DNA from: Begonia masoniana
Lineage: Eukaryota; Streptophyta; Magnoliopsida; Cucurbitales; Begoniaceae
Length of the DNA stretch: 64,000 nt
Assembly (NCBI GenBank): GCA_022432975.1
Contig: CM039515.1
Location: 23,454,923 to 23,518,922, forward strand
Direction of reading: 5' to 3'
In this document: positions 1 through 11,000 of the stretch, in pieces
Layout of the letters: each line of letters opens with the position of its first letter
How positions within the stretch are numbered: the first letter of the stretch is position 1
The notes under the pieces: model-generated
Seen by the model: only the letters and a program-made list of their open reading frames with translations
What the model was told of the DNA's origin: nothing
Databases searched by the model: none
Position numbers and translations under genes: made by a program

Positions 1-1857
1 GGAGTTGGACTCGGTTGTGTATTGATGCAGGAGGGGAGAGTTATTGCTTATGCTTCTTGGCAGCTGAAGCCGTACGACCTTGAGTTAGCAGCTATGGTCT
101 TCGCACTGAAGATATGGAGACATTATTTATATGGGCAGCAGTGCGAGATATTTTCCGACCACAAGAGCCTGAAGTATTTATTTACACAAAAGGAGCTGAA
201 TATGCGACAGAGACAGTGGCTTGAGTTCGTCAAAGATTATGATTTTGATATCAAGTACTATCTAGGAAAGGCGAACAAGGTTGTTGATGCTTTGAGTAGA
301 GTGCCTTCTACGAATCAGCCTTCACTAGCAGCGATGTCAATTACGCTGCGGTCTGAGATTGAGAGGTTCGATGTGGAGATAGTGGCAGAGTTGTCCAGTA
401 TGCTCATCAACATTTCTCTCAGGCCGACTATTTTGGATAGGATACGCGAAGCTCAGCAAAATGATATGGAGTGTGAGGAGCTTCGATAGAGTATGACGTT
501 GGGTGACTCGTCAGATTTCCACTTATCAGATGATGGTATTCTGAAGTTCAGTCATAGGTGGTACTTGCCTAACGATGAGGATCTGAAGAAGGAGATATTG
601 GCCGAGACACATTCTTCGGCATACTCTGTGCACCCGGGAAGTACTAAGATGTACCGGGATTTAAAGCAACACTTCTGGTGGCCGAACATGAAGAGAGAGG
701 TTGCCAAGTACGTTGAAACCTATCTAGTTTGTCAACAGGTAAAGGCAGAGCACCAGAGACCGGCCGAAACATTATTGCCGCTGCCGATTCCAGAGTGGAA
801 ATGGGAGTAGATCTCTATGGATTTCATTGTGGGGCTCCCGAGGACGACGAAGGGCCATGATGGCATATGGGTTATTGTGGACCGATTGACAAAGTCGGCT
901 CACTTCTTATCTGTGAAGATGGCATCTTCTATGGACCAGCTTGCTGAGCTTTATGTGCAGGAGATTGTTAGACTGCATGAAGTGCCAGTTTCTATAGTCT
1001 CAGATCGTGATCCGAGATTTACTTCAAAGTTCTGGAAGAGCCTGCATAAAGCTATGGGGACTCAGCTTAATTTCAGTACGGCATTTCATCCTCAGACTGA
1101 TGGACAGACAGAGAGGACTAATCAGATTCTTGAGGATATGCTCAGAGCTTGTGTGCTGGAGTTTCAGGGCTCGTGGAGCCGATATTTGCCTCTGATTGAG
1201 TTCTCGTACAACAACAGCTTCCAGGCTACGATTGGCATGGCTCCGTACGAGGCGCTGTATGGTCGGAAGTGTAGGTCTCCGTTATATTGGGACGGGGTTG
1301 GCGAGGCCAGCATCGTTGGTCCAAAGATTCTACAGCAAACGGCATAGAAGATTGCCATTATCCGACAGCGTATTGAGGTAGTTCAGAGCAGACAGAAGAG
1401 CTATGCAAACACGAGACGGAGAGAGCTAGAGTTTGAAGAAGGTGATGAGGTTTACCTTAAAGTTTCTCCGTTTAAAGGCATCATTAGATTCGGAAGGAGG
1501 GGCAAGTTAAACCCTCGATATGTGGGGCCCTTTCCTATTCTGAAGAAGATCGGGAAGTTGGCGTACAGACTACAGCTTCCGGCTTCCATGGAGGGTATCC
1601 ACCATGTATTCCATGTGTCTATGCTTCGGAAGTGCCTACGCGATCCATCGCATATCGTCGAAACTAGGGAGATCGAGGTACAGCTTACCTTGACTTACGA
1701 GGAGAGGCCCATACGCATTTTGGAGTCTTCCATCAAGGTATTGCGCAACCAGGAGATTCCGCTGGTCAAAGTTTTGTGGCGGAACCACGAGGTGAAAGAA
1801 GCTACGTAGGAACGACAGCAGGATATGATGGCTAAGTATCCTGAGCTATTTTGTATA
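1..1857 (+). pseudogene. Ty3/Gypsy pol 3' part (RNase H, integrase, chromodomain-like), family A
   Basis: One reading frame runs from the window edge to about 1857, interrupted by stops at 487, 808, 1345 and 1807. In order it encodes the end of RNase H ([11 protein letters not shown]), the HHCC integrase zinc-binding segment (about 600-760), the DDE integrase core (MDFIVGLP at 817; IVSDRDPRFTS; GQTERTNQ) and a C-terminal tail ending in the WERQQD-type chromodomain-like region of Tekay/Del-like chromoviruses. The stop at 808 replaces the CAG present in element F, and the one at 1807 the TGG of related copies, so decay is by point mutation. Near 66-81 about eight residues normal between SRQLKP and DLELAA are missing. 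The upstream gag, protease and RT lie outside the window. Dead; family certain, lineage probable. Confidence 0.93.
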
Positions 1858-1884
1858 GTTAAATTTTGTGGACAAAATTCTAAA

Positions 1885-1898
1885 TATGGTGGATGGAA
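1885..1898 (+). other. Polypurine tract of family A element
   Basis: The purine-rich stretch ATGGTGGATGGAA lies directly before the LTR start TGTAATACCC, downstream of the pol end. This is the plus-strand primer position of LTR retrotransposons. Confidence 0.7.
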
Positions 1899-2292
1899 TG
1901 TAATACCCGGCTTTACGGGATTTTTATATTATAATATTTGATGGAATTTTTGTAAATATGTCAAATCAAGCTCGTTTTACAAAAAGAAAACGTTAATGGG
2001 ATCCTAACGATTAATGGGAATTTTAAGAAATTTATGGGATTTTTCGGAGTAATAACGCTATATTTCGAGTAATTACGCTTCTCGTAATACAAAGGGTGTT
2101 TTAGTAAAAATAGTAAATGAGGTCCGATTTGCGAATGGACAGTTTTAATAAGTCCCAAATAATAAGTTGGAGTTATTGACAAAATAAGGAAATTTAGAGA
2201 AACCGAATTGTTAGCCGATTCACGAAACGAAGGACGAAGTTAATATAAAAACTATGGAAGGGCAAAACGATCTTTTGCCAAGTTAATTTTTA

Positions 2293-2462
2293 GGGAAAAG
2301 TACCATTTAGACTCCAACGTATGGGGTCAGTGACCATTTGGTACCTAACGTTTTTTTTGTACCCAATCAAACCCTAACGTATAAAACGTTTGCAATTTAA
2401 ACCCCACCGTCAATTTTTTAATTAAATTTAATAGATTTTTTTCAAAATTCCTAAACTACCCT
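2293..2462 (+). repeat. Left terminal inverted repeat of Pack-MULE
   Basis: About 170 bp, nearly identical to the reverse complement of 4237-4405, with a handful of substitutions. It runs directly into a (CT)n microsatellite at about 2462-2538, mirrored by (GA)n at about 4207-4237 beside the right TIR. Confidence 0.9.
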
Positions 2463-2491
2463 TCTCTCTCTCTACCCTTCTCTCTCTCTAC

Positions 2492-2539
<48 letters not shown>

Positions 2540-2541
<2 letters not shown>

Positions 2542-2802
2542 CAACCGGAACTATACTCGACGAGCTCGGAAACTCCATTAACTTGACTATTTTGGTAATG
2601 GCCGATACTCGAATTTCTGGTTCTTTACCAGCTTCACTGGGTTGACTCAGAAAACTTCAAATTTTGTCCATTTACACAACCATGATCTCCGGTGAGATTC
2701 CAGCGGAAATAGGTAACTGTTCTGAGCTTGTAAACTTGTTTTTTTACGAAAACAGCTTCTCTGGTTCACTCCTGCCATCGATGGGCAAGCTCCAGTAGCT
2801 GG
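2540..2802 (+). pseudogene. Captured LRR receptor-like kinase fragment 1
   Basis: The translation reads as consecutive leucine-rich repeats, including RISGSLPASLG, MISGEIPAEIGNCSEL and ENSFSGSLLPSMGKLQ, with in-frame stops at the TGA after ASLG and the TAG after GKLQ. The spacing and the GEIPAEIGNCSEL motif resemble the ectodomain of the RCH1/RGI-type receptor kinases that perceive peptide ligands at the plasma membrane. Only about 87 residues are present, without signal peptide or kinase. Assignment to the LRR-RLK class is firm; the exact subfamily is an inference from motif wording. Confidence 0.8.
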
Positions 2803-3259
2803 GAGAGTAACAAGCCATTAGCGGTTCCCATATTCATCAACTTTCTCTCCAACTTTTTCCTCAATTGCTTGCAATCTGGTTCCAGCAAAAGAATCAAGGC
2901 ATGCTTTTAGTTGGTATCCCACTGCGCATAAAGGCAGAGCTGTATTGAGTTACCCATGTAAACTCTGACTGGACAAGCTACTAATAATTTGCATGTTTAT
3001 GTTAGAAACATTTCTTCCAGATCATCAATTAGCTTCCAAGTAGTTCTCAAGTGAGAAAAGTCAATATTTTTGATTGAATGGAAGACAATTCAGTGATCTA
3101 AGTGAAGAAACAGGGTGGAATATAAACATTGCATACAGCATGACCCGTTTAACTTTTCAAAAATTTCAGACTGAAAAGCTTATCACGATGAACTGAGGAT
3201 GGTGATGAGCAAATTGCCCAAAAAACAAAAACAAAATGTAAAAGCACGTACTGGGGTGG

Positions 3260-3423
3260 GGAACTTTATGAAGAACTCCAAGGATAATAAGTGTGGCACC
3301 TCTGCGAAGAATGTCGCCAACCATTCGAATCGCATTGACCGTGAGTTTAAGATCATTCTCGGTTTGATCCCTAGTTGCATCATAGGCGACGACCACATAA
3401 AAGGGCGAATGAGAATGTGCCAT
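3260..3423 (-). pseudogene. Captured fragment resembling a USP-like/protein kinase N-terminal domain
   Basis: The minus-strand ORF beginning at 3423 reads YVVVAYDATRDQTENDLKL and then GDILRRGATLIILGVLHKV. This resembles the universal-stress-protein-like beta-alpha start of some plant receptor-like cytoplasmic kinases. It lies on the strand opposite to the two LRR pieces and between them, so the Pack-MULE took up sequence from at least two genes or from one gene rearranged. The match rests on pattern memory only. Confidence 0.5.
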
Positions 3424-3862
3424 TGACGCTCTTCAACGAAATCGCCAAATGGTTCTTCTCAATCTTTGATGCAGAGTTGCAGAATATAAAAGAACTGTCA
3501 ATGAAATAGTATTGGTGTATCTGGTGACAGTGACGCCACATGACGATTAGGATTGCGACCCAAATAATCAAAAATCATGAAGAATTTTTGGAACTTCTCC
3601 TCTCGTTCTTCTGAGGAAATAGACAAATCTTGAAATTGTAAAAGGAATAAGAAATATACTGCAGAATATCCATTCAAAATCAAGGATAAAAATGGCAGAA
3701 GAGATCGTCGTCTTCCAAAGAGCCAAGGAGAAGATTGCTGAGGAATATTTGTTCCAAGACGGAATTATTAACCACAGTCGCAAACAAATCCACTGTTTCT
3801 CCTCTAAATCTCCGACAAAGATTATTAATTGACCATACGACTCAGCTTCAGAATCATTTTTA

Positions 3863-4030
3863 CGAAAACCGCTAATGGCTTGTTGCATTCCTTCAACTTT
3901 GGGGGATTTGAAAAGTCTCCAAGCGCCTGATCTTTCCCAAAATTCACTCACTGGAGTCATTCCTCGGGGATTATTTAAGCTCCAGAATCTCACGAAGCTG
4001 CTTTTGATTTCCAACGATATTTCGGGAAGA
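3863..4030 (+). pseudogene. Captured LRR receptor-like kinase fragment 2
   Basis: Encodes IPSTLGDLKSLQAPDLSQNS, LTGVIPRGLFKLQ and NLTKLLLISNDISG, two to three LRRs in the same style as fragment 1. In RCH1-like receptors a segment of this kind lies C-terminal to the one in fragment 1, so both pieces may come from one parent gene, with unrelated DNA now between them. The reading frame runs on into GRDHFF, which is no longer LRR. Confidence 0.8.
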
Positions 4031-4236
4031 GATCACTTCTTCTGCGAAGAGGTCAGAGTTGATTCGATTGCATCTGTAACACTAAAAAGACGAATCCATC
4101 GCAGCCATAGATGAAGTCGGTGACGGTGACGGCACTTTCTGAACGGCGGTGACCTCTGTTCAGGGATCTGGGTTTGACCTCTGTTCATGGTCTGGTCTTC
4201 GGCCTCTGTTCAGAGAGAGAGAGAGAGAGAGAGAGA

Positions 4237-4405
4237 GGTAGTTTAGGAATTTTGAAAAAAAATCTATTAAATTTAATTGAAAAATTGAACGTAGGGTTTA
4301 AATTGTAAACGTTTTATACGTTAGGGTTTGATTGGATACAAAAAAAATGTTAGGTACCAAATGGTCACTAACCCCATACGTTGGAGTCTAAATGGTACTT
4401 TTCCC
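4237..4405 (-). repeat. Right terminal inverted repeat of Pack-MULE
   Basis: Reverse complement of the left TIR, ending in GTACTTTTCCC at 4405 and followed by the second copy of the 9-bp target duplication. Confidence 0.9.
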
Positions 4406-6000
4406 TAATTTTTAATTTAAAAATCAATTCTTCTCTTCTCTCCAGAACACTCTGCGATTTCATTTTCTTCTTTTTTCCAGAGGCGATTTCTTCTCTCGGC
4501 CATCGACGATTCTTCCACTCCGACCTCCGATTCGTCTCCTGATCATCTCATTATCTTCGTGTTTTCTCCTCCTCTCGCAACCCAAGGTATGAATCTACGA
4601 TCTTAGAGCGTTTATTTCGATTTTTACGGAGATAGGGCGTTAGGGTTTATGTTAATAATGCGATTTCGGGTTTAAAAATCAATAGGTTATCGTAGTTTAT
4701 GAACATATAGAACGTATTGAGCGTTATTGGACGAAACTAGATTAATTTGTGAAAAATGTTAAAGTTCGAGAAATTTTGAGATTTAGGGAAAAACCCGTAA
4801 TTTGGGATTTAAGGTGCCGAGCGTGTATTGCTCGATGAAATAGCTCAATGAATTAGATTAAAGTTTTAGGAAATTTCTTTAGTTAAGGTTTCGCTAAATT
4901 TGGACGTTTAGTCGCTTAAACTTGTTTTAATGACAAATGTCGTGTTTTGCCTCAGGCGAACGACTCTCGTGGACAGAGCTCGAAGTTCAGCGTGCACAAG
5001 GTAAGTTCTCGTGACTTACCCTGGCCGATTGGCCTACACCGTACTTCGATGTCGCGTCGAGGATCTTAGAGTATTGTGTGTTTAAATAGGTTATGTTTTA
5101 TTCGTCCTGATGGTTGTTTATTTTATGCTTATAACTGTTCATGCATCACGTATTTCAACTAAGCATGAAAAATGAATTTCCGCACGATGTTTTCAGAAAA
5201 CCGATGTGGCCCGAAAGGGGGCTATCGATCTATTGTGTGGACCGATTAAGGGTCTGACCAATACCACATCTCATGTAATGTAATAAAATACGTAATCTGT
5301 TATCTGGTCACGTGAGGTGGGGCTCAGGCACGGCTGTACGTGTTGTAAGCTTGTACCCCCCTCCTCTAGCTGGAAAGAGTAGTCCAACCACTGGATGGGC
5401 TCTCTCCGGTTAGGGGGATGAGATCTCGGTGATATTCTGTCTGCCACGATCTGTATGTTATGCATGATTTCTGAACTCCATATGCACTGCACGCATCTGC
5501 ATTTACGTAGAATTTACTGAGCCTTTAGCTCATAGTGTGTCTATATGGTGTAGGTGACATTGAGGCAGGTGAGGACGGCGTTCCTCCTCCTGATGTATGA
5601 TGCAGTTGATGGAGAATGACCCGTGGGAGTGTGCTGAGCAGTCGGTGCATTTTGACCCGTGGGGATGTATGTACGTATTTTGAGAGTACTGGGTTGATAT
5701 TGGGCAAAATATGTGTAAAGTTAGAACATATTAGGATGCTTGGGATCTGGCTAAATGTTAGGTTCATGTTTTGAGGTTTTAAACGTTCTTGAAAACCTGT
5801 TTTATAAACTGGGTTTTTATAGTGTTTCATTGGAACTGCTTGGAAGTTAAAACAGGAGGATTTGTCGATTTTTAAATGTATCCACGCAGTTCGTTTTTAT
5901 AAAAGTTTATTATGTGTTTAGGTTGTTTAGTTGGAGTTGATTATTTGTGAAGTGTGTGATGTGCAGGGATGAGAAATTTGTAGGAAAGAAAGTTGGTGTT

Positions 6001-6031
6001 TGCTCTCTGGAATTTCGGATTCCAGAGAGCA
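6001..6031. other. Perfect 13-bp hairpin in family A LTR
   Basis: TGCTCTCTGGAAT at 6001-6013 and its exact reverse complement at 6019-6031 flank a 5-nt loop. Equivalent palindromes occur in family A solo LTR A3 (55893-55915) and in the family F LTRs (49878-49903 and near 59510-59526). Confidence 0.85.
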
Positions 6032-6424
6032 CAAAAAAAAAAAGAAAACAGAAGAAGAGAATAAAGGAGGATGTGAAGGGCGACTGGGCACGGGTGTGAG
6101 GGGCGACTGATCGCCCCTCCCTGTGTTGATTGCAGCGATCGATCGCTGGGGCAGCGATCGATTGCAGCGATCGATCGCCCTTTGCTTTCGATTGTCAAAT
6201 GCCGATTATGCCCTCCCATGTTTAGCTGATTGTTTTTAATAGTTTTATTTGTTTTATTAAATGTTTTAAGTTTTATTTAATTGGATTTATGTTGTTTTTA
6301 AACGATTTTCTAAACGAACTTTGATTTCGATTTAATTTCCGCTTAAGTTTAAATTTAAAGTTCATAATAAGGATAAAAAAAAAATTATGTACGGGAAAAT
6401 GGGTACAGTATTAGGGTTGCTACA

Positions 6425-6452
6425 GATATAGACTAGCGGTGGATGTGAATAA
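6425..6452. other. Junction between family A LTR and tandem arrays
   Basis: Twenty-eight bases containing one degenerate GGTGGATGTG unit separate the LTR end from the first regular 26-bp unit. Confidence 0.5.
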
Positions 6453-8013
6453 GGGCAACGGTGGATGTGCTTTTAAAAGGGCAACGGTGGATGTGCTTTT
6501 AAAAGGGCAACGGTGGATGTGCTTTTAAAAGGGCAACGGTGGATGTGCTTTTAAAAGGGCAACGGTGGATGTGCTTTTAAAAGGGCAACGGTGGATGTGC
6601 TTTTAAAAGGGCAACGGTGGATGTGCTTTTAAAAGGGCAACGGTGGATGTGCTTTTAAAAGGGCAACGGTGGATGTGCTTTTAAAAGGGCAACGGTGGAT
6701 GTGCTTTTAAAAGGGCAACGGTGGATGTGCTTTTAAAAGGGCAACGGTGGATGTGCTTTTAAAAGGGCAACGGTGGATGTGCTTTTAAAAGGGCAACGGT
6801 GGAAGTGAACTACAAGCAGAAATGCACTATTCACCAGTGGAAGTAAATTTAAAGGCAGCGGTGGATGTGCTTTTAAAAGGGCAACGGTGGATGTGCTTTT
6901 AAAAGGGCAACGGTGGATGTGCTTTTAAAAGGGCAACGGTGGATGTGCTTTTAAAAGGGCAACGGTGGATGTGCTTTTAAAAGGGCAACGGTGGATGTGC
7001 TTTTAAAAGGGCAACGGTGGATGTGCTTTTAAAAGGGCAACGGTGGATGTGCTTTTAAAAGGGCAACGGTGGATGTGCTTTTAAAAGGGCAACGGTGGAT
7101 GTGCTTTTAAAAGGGCAACGGTGGATGTGCTTTTAAAAGGGCAACGGTGGATGTGCTTTTAAAAGGGCAACGGTGGATGTGCTTTTAAAAGGGCAACGGT
7201 GGATGTGCTTTTAAAAGGGCAACGGTGGATGTGCTTTTAAAAGGGCAACGGTGGATGTGCTTTTAAAAGGGCAACGGTGGATGTGCTTTTAAAAGGGCAA
7301 CGGTGGATGTGCTTTTAAAAGGGCAACGGTGGATGTGCTTTTAAAAGGGCAACGGTGGATGTGCTTTTAAAAGGGCAACGGTGGATGTGCTTTTAAAAGG
7401 GCAACGGTGGATGTGCTTTTAAAAGGGCAACGGTGGATGTGCTTTTAAAAGGGCAACGGTGGATGTGCTTTTAAAAGGGCAACGGTGGATGTGCTTTTAA
7501 AAGGGCAACGGTGGATGTGCTTTTAAAAGGGCAACGGTGGATGTGCTTTTAAAAGGGCAACGGTGGATGTGCTTTTAAAAGGGCAACGGTGGATGTGCTT
7601 TTAAAAGGGCAACGGTGGATGTGCTTTTAAAAGGGCAACGGTGGATGTGCTTTTAAAAGGGCAACGGTGGATGTGCTTTTAAAAGGGCAACGGTGGATGT
7701 GCTTTTAAAAGGGCAACGGTGGATGTGCTTTTAAAAGGGCAACGGTGGATGTGCTTTTAAAAGGGCAACGGTGGATGTGCTTTTAAAAGGGCAACGGTGG
7801 ATGTGCTTTTAAAAGGGCAACGGTGGATGTGCTTTTAAAAGGGCAACGGTGGATGTGCTTTTAAAAGGGCAACGGTGGATGTGCTTTTAAAAGGGCAACG
7901 GTGGATGTGCTTTTAAAAGGGCAACGGTGGATGTGCTTTTAAAAGGGCAACGGTGGATGTGCTTTTAAAAGGGCAACGGTGGATGTGCTTTTAAAAGGGC
8001 AACGGTGGATGTG
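6453..8013. repeat. Tandem array of a 26-bp unit, about 58 copies
   Basis: The unit GGGCAACGGTGGATGTGCTT plus TTAAAA repeats at exactly 26 bp. It is interrupted once at about 6803-6866 by a divergent segment that already contains the ACTATTCACC element of the next array. From about 6870 to 7997 I see no variation between units, which indicates very recent homogenisation. No ORF is credible. The shared GGTGGATGTG core links this array to the 31/38-bp array and to repeats in LTR B (17951-18345). Confidence 0.95.
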
Positions 8014-11000
8014 AACTACAGACTACTATTCACCGGGGGATGTGAACTACAGACTACTATTCACCGGGGGATGTGAACTACAGACTACTATTCACCGGGG
8101 GATGTGAACTACAGACTACTATTCACCGGGGGATGTGAACTACAGACTACTATTCACCGGGGGATGTGAACTACAGACTACTATTCACCGGGGGATGTGA
8201 ACTACAGACTACTATTCACCGGGGGATGTGAACTACAGACTACTATTCACCGGGGGATGTGAACTACAGACTACTATTCACCGGGGGATGTGAACTACAG
8301 ACTACTATTCACCGGGGGATGTGAACTACAGACTACTATTCACCGGGGGATGTGAACTACAGACTACTATTCACCGGGGGATGTGAACTACAGACTACTA
8401 TTCACCGGGGGATGTGAACTACAGACTACTATTCACCGGGGGATGTGAACTACAGACTACTATTCACCGGGGGATGTGAACTACAGACTACTATTCACCG
8501 GGGGATGTGAACTACAGACTACTATTCACCGGGGGATGTGAACTACAGACTACTATTCACCGGGGGATGTGAACTACAGACTACTATTCACCGGGGGATG
8601 TGAACTACAGACTACTGTTCACTGGTGGATGTGAACTACAGACTACTATTCACCGGGGGATGTGAACTACAGACTACTATTCACCGGGGGATGTGAACTA
8701 CAGACTACTATTCACCGGGGGATGTGAACTACAGACTACTATTCACCGGGGGATGTGAACTACAGACTACTATTCACCGGGGGATGTGAACTACAGACTA
8801 CTATTCACCGGGGGATGTGAACTACAGACTACTATTCACCGGGGGATGTGAACTACAGACTACTATTCACCGGGGGATGTGAACTACAGACTACTATTCA
8901 CCGGGGGATGTGAACTACAGACTACTATTCACCGGGGGATGTGAACTACAGACTACTATTCACCGGGGGATGTGAACTACAGACTACTATTCACCGGGGG
9001 ATGTGAACTACAGACTACTATTCACCGGGGGATGTGAACTACAGACTACTATTCACCGGGGGATGTGAACTACAGACTACTATTCACCGGGGGATGTGAA
9101 CTACAGACTACTATTCACCGGGGGATGTGAACTACAGACTACTATTCACCGGGGGATGTGAACTACAGACTACTATTCACCGGGGGATGTGAACTACAGA
9201 CTACTATTCACCGGGGGATGTGAACTACAGACTACTATTCACCGGGGGATGTGAACTACAGACTACTATTCACCGGGGGATGTGAACTACAGACTACTAT
9301 TCACCGGGGGATGTGAACTACAGACTACTGTTCACTGGTGGATGTGAACTACAGACTACTATTCACCGGGGGATGTGAACTACAGACTACTATTCACCGG
9401 GGGATGTGAACTACAGACTACTATTCACCGGGGGATGTGAACTACAGACTACTATTCACCGGGGGATGTGAACTACAGACTACTATTCACCGGGGGATGT
9501 GAACTACAGACTACTGTTCACTGGTGGATGTGAACTACAGACTACTATTCACCGGGGGATGTGAACTACAGACTACTATTCACCGGGGGATGTGAACTAC
9601 AGACTACTGTTCACTGGTGGATGTGAACTACAGACTACTGTTCACTGGTGGATGTGAACTACAGACTACTATTCACCGGGGGATGTGAACTACAGACTAC
9701 TATTCACCGGGGGATGTGAACTACAGACTACTGTTCACTGGTGGATGTGAACTACAGACTACTATTCACCGGGGGATGTGAACTACAGACTACTATTCAC
9801 CGGGGGATGTGAACTACAGACTACTATTCACCGGGGGATGTGAACTACAGACTACTATTCACCGGGGGATGTGAACTACAGACTACTATTCACCGGGGGA
9901 TGTGAACTACAGACTACTATTCACCGGGGGATGTGAACTACAGACTACTATTCACCGGGGGATGTGAACTACAGACTACTGTTCACTGGTGGATGTGAAC
10001 TACAGACTACTATTCACCGGGGGATGTGAACTACAGACTACTATTCACCGGGGGATGTGAACTACAGACTACTATTCACCGGGGGATGTGAACTACAGAC
10101 TACTATTCACCGGGGGATGTGAACTACAGACTACTATTCACCGGGGGATGTGAACTACAGACTACTATTCACCGGGGGATGTGAACTACAGACTACTATT
10201 CACCGGGGGATGTGAACTACAGACTACTATTCACCGGGGGATGTGAACTACAGACTACTATTCACCGGGGGATGTGAACTACAGACTACTATTCACCGGG
10301 GGATGTGAACTACAGACTACTATTCACCGGGGGATGTGAACTACAGACTACTATTCACCGGGGGATGTGAACTACAGACTACTGTTCACTGGTGGATGTG
10401 AACTACAGACTACTATTCACCGGGGGATGTGAACTACAGACTACTATTCACCGGGGGATGTGAACTACAGACTACTATTCACCGGGGGATGTGAACTACA
10501 GACTACTATTCACCGGGGGATGTGAACTACAGACTACTATTCACCGGGGGATGTGAACTACAGACTACTATTCACCGGGGGATGTGAACTACAGACTACT
10601 GTTCACTGGTGGATGTGAACTACAGACTACTATTCACCGGGGGATGTGAACTACAGACTACTGTTCACTGGTGGATGTGAACTACAGACTACTATTCACC
10701 GAGGGATGTGAACTACAGACTACTGTTCACCGGTGGATGTGAACTACAGACTACTATTCACCGGGGGATGTGAACTACAAACAGAAATTTACTGTTCACC
10801 GGGGGATGTGAACTACAGACTACTATTCACTGGGGGATGTGAACTACAGACTACTGTTCACCGGGGGATGTGAACTACAAACAGAAATTTACTGTTCACC
10901 GGGGGATGTGAACTACAGACTACTGTTCACTGGTGGATATGAATTACAAACTACTATTCACCGGGGGATGTGAAATACAGACTACTGTTCACCGGGGGAT

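Larger units (their letters stand above)
2293..4405. mobile_element. Pack-MULE (Mutator-like, non-autonomous) carrying host gene fragments
   Basis: A 2113-bp element with terminal inverted repeats of about 170 bp starting GGGAAAAGTACC, flanked by a perfect 9-bp target duplication TAATTTTTA (2284-2292 and 4406-4414). Nine-bp duplications and long TIRs are the Mutator signature. There is no transposase. The interior holds two plus-strand fragments of an LRR receptor-like kinase and a minus-strand fragment resembling a plant USP-like/kinase N-terminal domain, so it fits the Pack-MULE definition. The part from about 3500 to 3860 is open on the minus strand for a stretch but was not recognised. 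It is nested in the family A LTR and therefore younger than that insertion. Confidence 0.9.
1899..6424 (+). repeat. 3' LTR of family A Gypsy element, split by a Pack-MULE
   Basis: The LTR begins TGTAATACCCGG after the polypurine tract and ends GGGTTGCTACA. Both ends match, in inverse orientation, the three solo LTRs at 20309-23314, 39183-42026 and 55334-57928. Without the 2.1-kb Pack-MULE it is about 2.4 kb. Near its 3' end it carries a perfect 13-bp hairpin (6001-6031) and a GATCGATC cluster (about 6130-6180). The 5' LTR is outside the window, so no TSD can be checked. The right border lies directly against repeat-array sequence, so this element probably inserted into the array-bearing LTR. 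Confidence 0.88.
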
